Shown here piece after piece: positions 1 through 3,896 of a stretch of 26,742 bases of DNA (within the stretch, counting starts at the first letter, position 1; every line of letters begins with the position of its first letter). Source of the stretch: a virus. The notes beneath the pieces were generated by a model that saw only the letters and a program-made list of their open reading frames with translations, made no database searches and was not told the DNA's origin. The position numbers and the translations under genes are program-made. The DNA lies in the IMG/VR virus record IMGVR_UViG_3300012936_000133, positions 1 to 26,742 of that record. The stretch is one strand, 5' to 3'.

Positions 1-2
1 CA

Positions 3-647
3 ATCCTGAAACTTCAGGAAGGTACGACTTTCGATGGTGAAGCAGATAATGCTGCTAAAATGATTGATATGCTGTGCAAGAAGTACGGTGTAACTATTGA
101 TGAGGCAACTGAAGTTCAGGTTGAGGATGAGATTTTCCTGAAGTTCAAGAAAATCAATGTTGCTTATGCAACTCTTCTCAATGCGATTGCATATTTCTAT
201 GATGCAAAAGCATACCTCAAAACCGATGTGAATGGTAACAAAACCATTCAAGTTATCGGTTCTGAAGCACAACAAATTCAAGTGCGAATCTATTTCGATT
301 ATCTTGTAGATTGCATGGAGAAAGAAACTGAAACTGCACACAAAGCAGAGAAGATTCTTGCTCAACTCCAGGGTAATACTCTATCCCGCAGTTTCAAAAC
401 TAACTTCCGCAAAGGATTTGCTGAGCAAGTTATGAACCGTCTGCAAGATAAGAAGAAACAAGAGGGTCGAGTTCATGAGCACAAAGCAGTGACCGATAAA
501 GCACTCTCAACCCGTCGATTTAACACTTCTCGACGTATGAACGGTGCAAGTGGTTACGGTGGCAATGCTGGGGCATCTGCGGGTGGTTCAGTGTCACTTA
601 ACCGTCAGGCATCAGGTGCTTCACAAAAACAACTTGCTGGGGTATAA
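3..647 (+). CDS. DUF2786/DUF7168-like protein, 5'-truncated
   Basis: The reading frame is open from the left edge of the window, so the start codon lies outside; the first internal ATG at 60 is not the likely start. The visible N-terminus (ILKLQEGTTFDGEADNAAKM followed by a CKKYGV stretch) has the helical pattern of the DUF2786 domain, which runs I-x-K-L-Q-x-G-T... and then a run of Ala before M-x-x-Y-G-I. The middle (about residues 40-150) resembles the DUF7168 extension often found with it, including an FRKGFAEQV helix rich in Arg and Lys. The tail is low-complexity Gly/Ser/Ala and probably disordered. DUF2786 proteins occur in many phages, but their biochemical role is not established, so I give none. 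The stop codon lies inside a terminator hairpin, so this gene ends its transcription unit. Base composition is richer in G+C than the next gene. Confidence 0.75.
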   Translation: MLKLQEGTTFDGEADNAAKMIDMLCKKYGVTIDEATEVQVEDEIFLKFKKINVAYATLLNAIAYFYDAKAYLKTDVNGNKTIQVIGSEAQQIQVRIYFDYLVDCMEKETETAHKAEKILAQLQGNTLSRSFKTNFRKGFAEQVMNRLQDKKKQEGRVHEHKAVTDKALSTRRFNTSRRMNGASGYGGNAGASAGGSVSLNRQASGASQKQLAGV

Positions 648-665
648 TATACCCCTCTTTTTTTT
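639..665 (+). terminator. Intrinsic terminator overlapping a stop codon
   Basis: A perfect 8-bp inverted repeat, GGGGTATA then one A then TATACCCC (639-655), is followed by TCTTTTTTTTT. The real loop would be 3-5 bases after fraying. The TAA stop of the upstream gene (645-647) lies inside the hairpin. It separates that gene from the A+T-rich gene that starts six bases after the T-run. Confidence 0.8.
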
Positions 666-670
666 ATCTA

Positions 671-1147
671 ATGAAATTAAAGTTACCTAGTGCTCAGTAT
701 TATAGAAAAGAATGGGCATTAGATGGTAATGCAATTTCATTTATTTTTGTGCATGATATATCAGTATTAGTATCACCATCACATCTAAAAGTAGTTAAGT
801 TTGATGATATTGATTATTGTGGATTAGAGAACTATCCAGAGAGAGCAGGATTAAATTGTAATTGTTGTGATGGTTGGAAGTATATTGATTGTAATATATC
901 ATTCCCATGTATTTTAATTGATGGTTTATATTGTCCAAATGGATTAAGATATAGAATGATAGATGGACGGCATCGAATTGATAAGATGAAATTTAATAAG
1001 ATGACCGAAGCAAAGTTTTATGTTTTTGATTATAGTGAAGTGAAGGAGTTATTTTATCACTGTAATACTAATGAAGAGAGAGATGAAATAGTTAATAATG
1101 AAGCAGAGAAATGTATGTATTTTGATGATATATTAGACTGGATGTAA
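671..1147 (+). CDS. Hypothetical protein with ParB-like GRHR motif
   Basis: A 158-residue soluble protein with no signal peptide or membrane segment. About residues 94-115 read YRMIDGRHRIDKMKFNKMTE, which resembles the conserved D-G-x-H/R-R motif of the ParB/sulfiredoxin nuclease-like fold (ParB box II), followed by a beta strand (AKFYVF) as in that family. The upstream stretch ISVLVSPSHLKVV could be the first strand-helix of the same fold. The protein is Cys-rich, with a CNCC cluster near residue 63 that might bind metal. No Shine-Dalgarno sequence is visible, and the start follows directly on the preceding terminator. The gene is more A+T-rich than the one before it and uses many ATA and TTA codons, which suggests a separate origin. 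The ParB-like assignment rests on one motif; no function is claimed. Confidence 0.65.
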   Translation: MKLKLPSAQYYRKEWALDGNAISFIFVHDISVLVSPSHLKVVKFDDIDYCGLENYPERAGLNCNCCDGWKYIDCNISFPCILIDGLYCPNGLRYRMIDGRHRIDKMKFNKMTEAKFYVFDYSEVKELFYHCNTNEERDEIVNNEAEKCMYFDDILDWM

Positions 1148-1150
1148 TTA

Positions 1151-1162
1151 GACTCATGAGTC
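1151..1162. repeat. 12-bp perfect palindrome GACTCATGAGTC
   Basis: A self-complementary 12-mer just after the stop of the ParB-like gene and about 55 bp upstream of an extended -10 promoter. GTGGACAGTT follows at 1165-1174. A sister palindrome, GACTTATAAGTC, lies at 2841-2852 in the large noncoding region, differing at one symmetric base pair. It could be a protein-binding site. Confidence 0.5.
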
Positions 1163-1215
1163 GAGTGGACAGTTGGAGAAGTGTCACAAGGCACCCCCCA
1201 AACCTGCCGCATCGG

Positions 1216-1224
1216 TGCTATGAT
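1216..1224 (+). promoter_or_regulatory. Extended -10 promoter (TGCTATGAT)
   Basis: TGC followed by TATGAT gives a textbook extended -10 element; no good -35 hexamer lies 17 bases upstream. It sits in a roughly 100-bp gap ahead of a run of five tiny overlapping genes. The gap also carries the palindrome at 1151-1162, a GTGGACAGTT word at 1165-1174 and a C-run at 1194-1199. It resembles host-sigma70 early promoters. Confidence 0.6.
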
Positions 1225-1251
1225 TACAGAGTAATCAATCAGGGACAGCAT

Positions 1252-1428
1252 TTGAGCACTTCTGACAAACTTGAGAGAGCATTTTACTTGAATTTAATTC
1301 GACTTGTGAATGAAGTTCAAGGTAATACAAAATTGCAATCACAAATGTCATGTAAGCACAAAAGTGCTTGGGTAAAACAAACCAAAGCACAAAAAACAAA
1401 AAAAGATGCTCTTACTATTCTGAACTAA
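1252..1428 (+). CDS. Small hypothetical protein (58 aa), TTG start
   Basis: I do not recognise this protein. It has an amphipathic N-terminal helix (SDKLERAFYLNLIRLVNEVQ) and a Lys-rich tail. The open frame reaches back to an ATG at 1156, but a start there would put the extended -10 promoter inside the gene, and the first 32 codons look non-protein-like (Pro/His/Arg from a C-rich stretch). TTG at 1252 is preceded at suitable distance by AGGGA (1241-1245), so I prefer it. The stop overlaps the next start (TAATG), giving translational coupling. It is the first gene of a five-gene run of very short reading frames. Confidence 0.5.
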   Translation: MSTSDKLERAFYLNLIRLVNEVQGNTKLQSQMSCKHKSAWVKQTKAQKTKKDALTILN

Positions 1429-1631
1429 TGCAATTTCAAGTTACACAAATTGAATTTGATTTTGGTGATGCTTGGGAGAATCAAATGCCCCCAAATCTTC
1501 AAGAGGAAGTAATTGATGAAACATTGTCAACAATTTGGGAGGCAGTTGATGAGGATGATCTCATCGAAGAGATTACATCTTCAACTAATTGGTGTATTAA
1601 GTCCATTGATTATCGTCACGTTCTAAAATGA
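1428..1631 (+). CDS. Small acidic hypothetical protein (67 aa)
   Basis: An acidic protein (IEFDFGDAWENQM, many Glu/Asp) ending in NWCIKSIDYRHVLK, a type of small protein seen in cyanomyoviruses but without known function. The start at 1428 shares its A with the preceding TAA (TAATG); the frame is open upstream to 1368, but that would overlap the previous gene by about 60 bases. Its end overlaps the next ATG (ATGA at 1628-1631). The tight coupling argues for co-expression with its neighbours. The high acidic charge could fit a DNA-mimic or inhibitor role, which is only a guess. Confidence 0.6.
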   Translation: MQFQVTQIEFDFGDAWENQMPPNLQEEVIDETLSTIWEAVDEDDLIEEITSSTNWCIKSIDYRHVLK

Positions 1632-1852
1632 AAATCATTCATTCCAAAACTAATGGTTGTTCTTATACACTCTGGAAAGGATGTGTATTATTCTATCATC
1701 CACAATATGATGATGATGTTTTAGAAACTCAGTTCTATAAGTATGCAGAAGTCGAGTGGGATTTACTTGATGATGATGTATTAAAGGAAGCAGATAGATG
1801 TTATGATATTCTTAGAAAACATTCTAAAGTATCACTCGCACTTGCATCATGA
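1628..1852 (+). CDS. Small hypothetical protein (74 aa)
   Basis: Third gene of the coupled run. The N-terminus looks like a beta-rich mini-domain (KIIHSKTNGCSYTLWKGCVLFYHP), followed by an acidic linker (YDDDVLET) and a helical C-terminus (LKEADRCYDILRKH). Not recognised. The start overlaps the upstream stop (ATGA) and the stop overlaps the next start in the same way at 1849-1852. Confidence 0.6.
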   Translation: MKIIHSKTNGCSYTLWKGCVLFYHPQYDDDVLETQFYKYAEVEWDLLDDDVLKEADRCYDILRKHSKVSLALAS

Positions 1853-1977
1853 CAATCCTCAAAACAACTTACGACATCAACACTCAAGAAAAACTTTATA
1901 CTATCCTCTCTGATAATAAAGTTTATCTTACTCCATCAATCATTCAAGCAATCACTCTTATTCACAAATGCAAGTAA
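1849..1977 (+). CDS. Tiny hypothetical protein (42 aa)
   Basis: The frame MTILKTTYDINTQEKLYTIL...CK overlaps the preceding stop by the ATGA arrangement and the following gene by 10 bases. It has the alternating polar/hydrophobic pattern of a real small fold and sits in a chain where every junction is an overlap, which is the main reason to believe it. No family is recognised. Confidence 0.5.
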   Translation: MTILKTTYDINTQEKLYTILSDNKVYLTPSIIQAITLIHKCK

Positions 1978-2144
1978 GTCAACTCTCAATCATGCAATTC
2001 TGTATGGAGATGGAAGCAGATTTGGAAATGGTCCTAGATTATCTTAACTCTCAAATTGATAATCCTACTCAAGACCAAATCGATGAAGCATGTAAGATAT
2101 ATGATGATTATCTTGAAGAGGTAGACTTTATTCAGTCTCTATGA
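1968..2144 (+). CDS. Tiny acidic hypothetical protein (58 aa)
   Basis: The frame begins MQVSQLSIMQFCMEMEADLE and ends EEVDFIQSL; mostly helical and strongly acidic. It overlaps the previous gene by 10 bases in another frame. The end of the gene contains the next promoter: its TGA stop (2142-2144) forms the TGA of an extended -10 (TGATATAAT). Last member of the five-gene run. Confidence 0.5.
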   Translation: MQVSQLSIMQFCMEMEADLEMVLDYLNSQIDNPTQDQIDEACKIYDDYLEEVDFIQSL

Positions 2145-2150
2145 TATAAT
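2122..2150 (+). promoter_or_regulatory. Sigma70-type promoter, extended -10
   Basis: TAGACT (2122-2127, four of six to TTGACA), a 17-base spacer, then TATAAT (2145-2150) preceded by TGA, making a full extended -10. It overlaps the stop codon of the 58-residue gene and lies 28 bases upstream of the next ATG. Confidence 0.7.
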
Positions 2151-2155
2151 ATATC

Positions 2156-2176
2156 AAGTAGAGACAATTCCTACTT
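2156..2176 (+). promoter_or_regulatory. Hairpin just before a start codon
   Basis: AAGTAG (2156-2161) and CTACTT (2171-2176) can pair around a 9-base loop, ending one base before ATG 2178. It would lie at the very 5' end of the transcript from the 2145-2150 promoter and would cover the ribosome-binding region. No Shine-Dalgarno sequence is visible, so initiation may depend on this leader. Confidence 0.35.
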
Positions 2177-2177
2177 A

Positions 2178-2489
2178 ATGACAAATACAAAGAGAGTAAA
2201 GGATTTAATTAGTGAACTAGAACTATTAAATCCTAATGAATCTATCTTTGCTCTATATTATACAAAAGAGGATGTAAAACAATTAGATTACTATTGTACT
2301 GATTGTTATCCTTATACTGATGAACTAGCAGAGAAGACAATATCTAAACTATCTGAAGATGGTGATGTAAAAGATATAGTAGATAAGTTAGTTACTATTA
2401 CTATGAGAGATGATACAAGTTATCTCGTACAAGAAGAATGTAGATTAGATAGTATTGACAAGGTATTAAATGACTCTCCATCTTATTAA
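2178..2489 (+). CDS. Hypothetical protein (103 aa)
   Basis: An acidic soluble protein with no membrane segment. The N-terminus (KRVKDLISELELLNPNESIFALYYTKEDV) resembles a pattern common in small phage proteins in which a 'dL...L..l..dd.v.i' helix-turn is followed by strands; the centre contains YYCTDCYPYTDE. No family is assigned. It has its own promoter and a hairpin at the start, so it is regulated apart from the five-gene run upstream. It is the last + strand gene before the large noncoding region. It is A+T-rich, like the ParB-like gene. Confidence 0.6.
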   Translation: MTNTKRVKDLISELELLNPNESIFALYYTKEDVKQLDYYCTDCYPYTDELAEKTISKLSEDGDVKDIVDKLVTITMRDDTSYLVQEECRLDSIDKVLNDSPSY

Positions 2490-2522
2490 GATGAAGACCT
2501 CCGAGTTACTAAATGTCTACCT

Positions 2523-2599
2523 TGTGGAAAAACTTGTGGAAAACTAATCATTAAATAAATGGTTAAAAAAACATACTTGCGTCTTTTATGTTTTCCACA
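2523..2599. repeat. Left DnaA-box-like cluster (three sites)
   Basis: Three exact 9-mers: TGTGGAAAA at 2523-2531 and 2535-2543 (minus orientation, 12-bp tandem) and TTTTCCACA at 2591-2599 (plus). A one-mismatch copy, TGTTGAAAA, is at 2605-2613. The DNA between sites two and three is strongly A+T-rich, as expected of an unwinding element. Confidence 0.7.
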
Positions 2600-2679
2600 G
2601 AGGGTGTTGAAAAAGTATATAAATACCCTGTTTTATCGTCGTTATTACTCTCTAAAGGTGCCTGGTTGTTGTTATCTAA
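2565..2679 (-). ncRNA. Candidate leftward small RNA (~115 nt)
   Basis: This is the predicted product of the strong leftward promoter at 2686-2714. On the minus strand an 8-bp inverted repeat (AAAACATA/TATGTTTT, plus-strand arms 2568-2575 and 2587-2594, 11-base loop) runs into seven T residues, a possible though A+T-rich terminator. No good reading frame lies between. The RNA would span one DnaA-box-like site and the TATAAATA motif. It could be an antisense regulator, a replication primer, or simply an untranslated read-through leader. Boundaries are estimates. Confidence 0.3.
2618..2625 (+). promoter_or_regulatory. T4-late-type motif TATAAATA
   Basis: An exact match to the T4 late promoter octamer read by gp55-type sigma factors. 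No gene lies downstream on the same strand for about 930 bases, so either a long leader or noncoding RNA is made late, or the match is chance in A+T-rich DNA. Confidence 0.4.
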
Positions 2680-2685
2680 GCGAGC

Positions 2686-2714
2686 ATTATACCAGCACTT
2701 GACAAAAAAGTCAA
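2686..2714 (-). promoter_or_regulatory. Strong leftward sigma70-type promoter
   Basis: Read on the minus strand: TTGACT (2714-2709), 17-base spacer, TATAAT (2691-2686) preceded by TGG, which gives both a near-consensus -35 and an extended -10. The predicted start is near 2679. The -35 lies in an inverted repeat (CTTGAC, six A, GTCAAG on the plus strand), which could be an operator. No minus-strand gene follows. Confidence 0.7.
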
Positions 2715-2735
2715 GCAAAATTCCCAAGTATTTTT

Positions 2736-2913
2736 AGTCCCACACATATCATTCGTCGTATATAAGACTGAGTAAGACTTGTATATTTTATGAGTCCTGT
2801 GAGTCTAATTGATTCGTCCATTCTCAGAGGATTCTCGGTGGACTTATAAGTCTCATTCGTCCTCGGACAGTTACCAAACCGTCCACTAGACACATTAGTC
2901 TCACCATTCGTCC
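2736..2913 (+). repeat. Four iteron-like AGTCY...ATTCGTC units
   Basis: ATTCGTC(C) occurs at 2751-2757, 2812-2819, 2855-2862 and 2906-2913, spaced 61, 43 and 51 bp. Each is preceded by AGTCC or AGTCT (2736, 2802, 2849, 2897) at 1-10 bases. The array is interleaved with the palindrome GACTTATAAGTC (2841-2852), a near-palindrome GGACAGTT-acca-AACCGTCC (2865-2884) and TAAGACT repeats (2763-2769 and 2773-2779). No reading frame explains the spacing. It looks like a protein-binding array. Confidence 0.6.
2841..2852. repeat. 12-bp perfect palindrome GACTTATAAGTC
   Basis: Self-complementary; it overlaps the AGTCT half of the third iteron unit. Sister of GACTCATGAGTC at 1151-1162. Confidence 0.5.
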
Positions 2914-2995
2914 TGTAGACTGTTAGGGTGGTTATGAGGGAGGGAAGAACTACACAGAGATAACTGATAAGAATTACTCAGAGAGTTCGTGATAG

Positions 2996-3061
2996 TTTTC
3001 CACAAGCAAAGTATAAGTTTTCCACAACCCCTGTGGAAAACTATTAGAAACCTGTGGAAAA
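2996..3061. repeat. Right DnaA-box-like cluster (four sites)
   Basis: TTTTCCACA at 2996-3004 and 3018-3026, and its complement TGTGGAAAA at 3032-3040 and 3053-3061. All four extend to the 11-mer AGTTTTCCACA. The middle pair forms a perfect 11-bp inverted repeat around ACCCC (3016-3042). The arrangement is two sites forward and two reversed, 14-22 bp apart, as in organised origin arrays. Confidence 0.75.
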
Positions 3062-3163
3062 CTCGACACCTGGGGGAGGGGTTTATATTACTAATACATA
3101 GTGAGTTTCTAATTAGAAATAAACAGCACTGTATGTTTGTACTACCCAGGCAGTTCGTGTTAC

Positions 3164-3192
3164 TTGACAGCATCGTAGTTTGTGTTTATAAT
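3164..3192 (+). promoter_or_regulatory. Perfect consensus sigma70 promoter
   Basis: TTGACA (3164-3169), a 17-base spacer, and TATAAT (3187-3192): a perfect match in both hexamers and spacing. The predicted start is near 3199, inside a 32-bp palindrome. The first downstream gene begins at 3552, so the leader would be about 350 bases. Confidence 0.8.
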
Positions 3193-3196
3193 ATAA

Positions 3197-3228
3197 CAGT
3201 ACTGTTTAATTATAATTAAGTAGTACTG
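3197..3228. promoter_or_regulatory. 32-bp operator-like palindrome at the start site
   Basis: Outer arms CAGTACT and AGTACTG, core TTAATTATAATTAA, with only the two GT dinucleotides between them breaking symmetry (28 of 32 positions match). It covers about -2 to +30 of the consensus promoter. This is the classic location for a repressor operator; as RNA it could also fold into a hairpin at the 5' end of the transcript. Confidence 0.55.
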
Positions 3229-3325
3229 ATTAATTCTTATACCCACGGGGGGGTTTATAATTATAATTACTTAGTGAGTTCGTCATTAGAAATAAACAGC
3301 ACTAAATGACAGTTATTACCGAAAC

Positions 3326-3385
3326 GGTTAGGTTTATGTAATAAACCGATGCCCCTAAAAGTAAAAACGCACTACTACCCTAACC
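3326..3385 (+). other. Possible alternative RNA stems in the leader
   Basis: GGTTTAT/ATAAACC (3331-3337 and 3341-3347) forms a 7-bp stem with a 3-base loop. GGTTAGG/CCTAACC (3326-3332 and 3379-3385) could form a competing outer stem that shares bases 3331-3332. No T-run follows, so this is not an intrinsic terminator. Confidence 0.3.
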
Positions 3386-3514
3386 TACAAAAGTATGCAT
3401 CCCCGAGAGTTTTTAAAATTCACAAAAAAATTTTCCGAGGGTAGAAACGGGTTACCGAACCCCGAATAGGAAAAAAAATTCCGTGAGTAAAAAAGTACCT
3501 AAAAAGGATTGTTA

Positions 3515-3523
3515 TGCTATATA
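3515..3523 (+). promoter_or_regulatory. Weak extended -10 promoter (TGCTATATA)
   Basis: TGC followed by TATATA, 29 bases upstream of the ATG at 3552. No -35 match. It could serve the two tiny overlapping genes that follow. Confidence 0.4.
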
Positions 3524-3551
3524 ACGGGAAACCGATTATTTTACTAGAAGA

Positions 3552-3695
3552 ATGACAGAGGACGAGAAAGAACTATTGATAGAGTGCGTCCAGTTCCGTT
3601 TACAGCACGACAAGTCTTTAAATTCAAACGTAAATCTGCGTGAGGATTTAGAAGAACTGCTCTTTACCGTAGAGGATATTGATGACTACGTATGA
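3552..3695 (+). CDS. Tiny acidic hypothetical protein (47 aa)
   Basis: The frame opens MTEDEKELLIECVQFRLQHD and ends LLFTVEDIDDYV: acidic and predicted to be two helices. Not recognised. It overlaps the next frame by 14 bases, a pattern typical of the other tiny genes here. It begins the coding region to the right of the noncoding control region and would be the first gene served by the strong promoter at 3164-3192 and the weaker one at 3515. Confidence 0.5.
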   Translation: MTEDEKELLIECVQFRLQHDKSLNSNVNLREDLEELLFTVEDIDDYV

Positions 3696-3852
3696 CATAA
3701 AAGTCAAAGATTTAACAGTAATGGAGAGAGTAACTCCTGAGGAACTCGCACAAAGTATGAAAGAAGTAGAGATAATTGTGTGGTTAAAGGGGGGTAAGAA
3801 GGAGGATGTACAGTATGTAATAAATACCCAAACCCCGACCGAGTTGCATTGA
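3682..3852 (+). CDS. Small hypothetical protein (56 aa)
   Basis: MTTYDIKVKDLTVMERVTPE and onward looks like a compact alpha/beta mini-protein (strand, helix EELAQSMKEVEIIVWL, hairpin, strand VQYVINTQ). No family is recognised. It starts inside the previous gene and ends 45 bases before the glycosyltransferase; the next promoter begins 12 bases after its stop. Confidence 0.55.
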   Translation: MTTYDIKVKDLTVMERVTPEELAQSMKEVEIIVWLKGGKKEDVQYVINTQTPTELH

Positions 3853-3863
3853 TTGACTTGGGG

Positions 3864-3872
3864 TGATATAAT
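3864..3872 (+). promoter_or_regulatory. Extended -10 promoter (TGATATAAT)
   Basis: TGA followed by TATAAT, identical to the element at 2142-2150, and 24 bases upstream of the glycosyltransferase ATG. The -35 region (TTGCAT, 17 bases upstream) matches only at TTG. Confidence 0.65.
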
Positions 3873-3896
3873 AATAGAGTTGGAATTATCATTTTT

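Larger units (their letters stand above)
3078..3303 (+). repeat. 53-bp imperfect direct repeat, two copies
   Basis: Copies lie at 3078-3130 and 3250-3303. Both start GGGGTTTATA and end ATTAGAAATAAACAGCACT; the last 32 bases differ at only three positions. Each is preceded by a G-run (3072-3076 and 3247-3249). They bracket the strong rightward promoter and its palindrome. Confidence 0.65.
2490..3551. other. Large noncoding control region, candidate replication origin
   Basis: About 1.06 kb without a credible gene, in a genome whose other genes abut or overlap. It contains seven exact TTTTCCACA sites in two clusters, four iteron-like AGTCY...ATTCGTC units, outward-facing leftward (2686-2714) and rightward (3164-3192) promoters, an operator-like palindrome (3197-3228), a 53-bp direct repeat, A+T-rich stretches (2545-2595 and 3185-3240), short G-tracts at 3072-3081 and 3247-3253, and a T4-late motif at 2618-2625. 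TTTTCCACA is the DnaA-box sequence reported for cyanobacteria. Canonical T4 origins use transcription and R-loops rather than host DnaA, so this would be unusual. The stretch 3386-3490 holds A-runs and G/C-rich short words but nothing I can name. That it is an origin is an inference. Confidence 0.55.

Noticed and set aside
2491-2547. 18-codon frame (MKTSELLNVYLVEKLVEN) over the first two DnaA-box-like sites
   Set aside because: It follows directly on a stop and could be translated, but it is too short, and its ELVEN-like repeat follows from the 12-bp tandem sites.
2658-2698. Near-perfect hairpin GTGCCTGGT/ACCAGCAC, considered as a tRNA or attachment site
   Set aside because: There is no T-arm, anticodon arm or CCA pattern; the right arm is simply the spacer of the leftward promoter.
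2711-2893. 60-residue minus-strand frame
   Set aside because: It lies upstream of the leftward promoter rather than downstream and is explained by the iteron array.
2901-3173. 90-residue minus-strand frame
   Set aside because: Composition is Ser/Cys/Leu-rich shadow sequence over the same repeats; no promoter or ribosome-binding site on the minus strand.
2989-3219. 76-residue + strand frame in the noncoding region
   Set aside because: It is built from the repeated TTTTCCACA sites (FPQ and WKT repeats), runs over the consensus promoter, and has no ribosome-binding site.
2736-3303. CRISPR array
   Set aside because: Repeats are 7-13 bases with uneven spacing, or a single 53-bp pair; no regular repeat-spacer structure and no cas genes.
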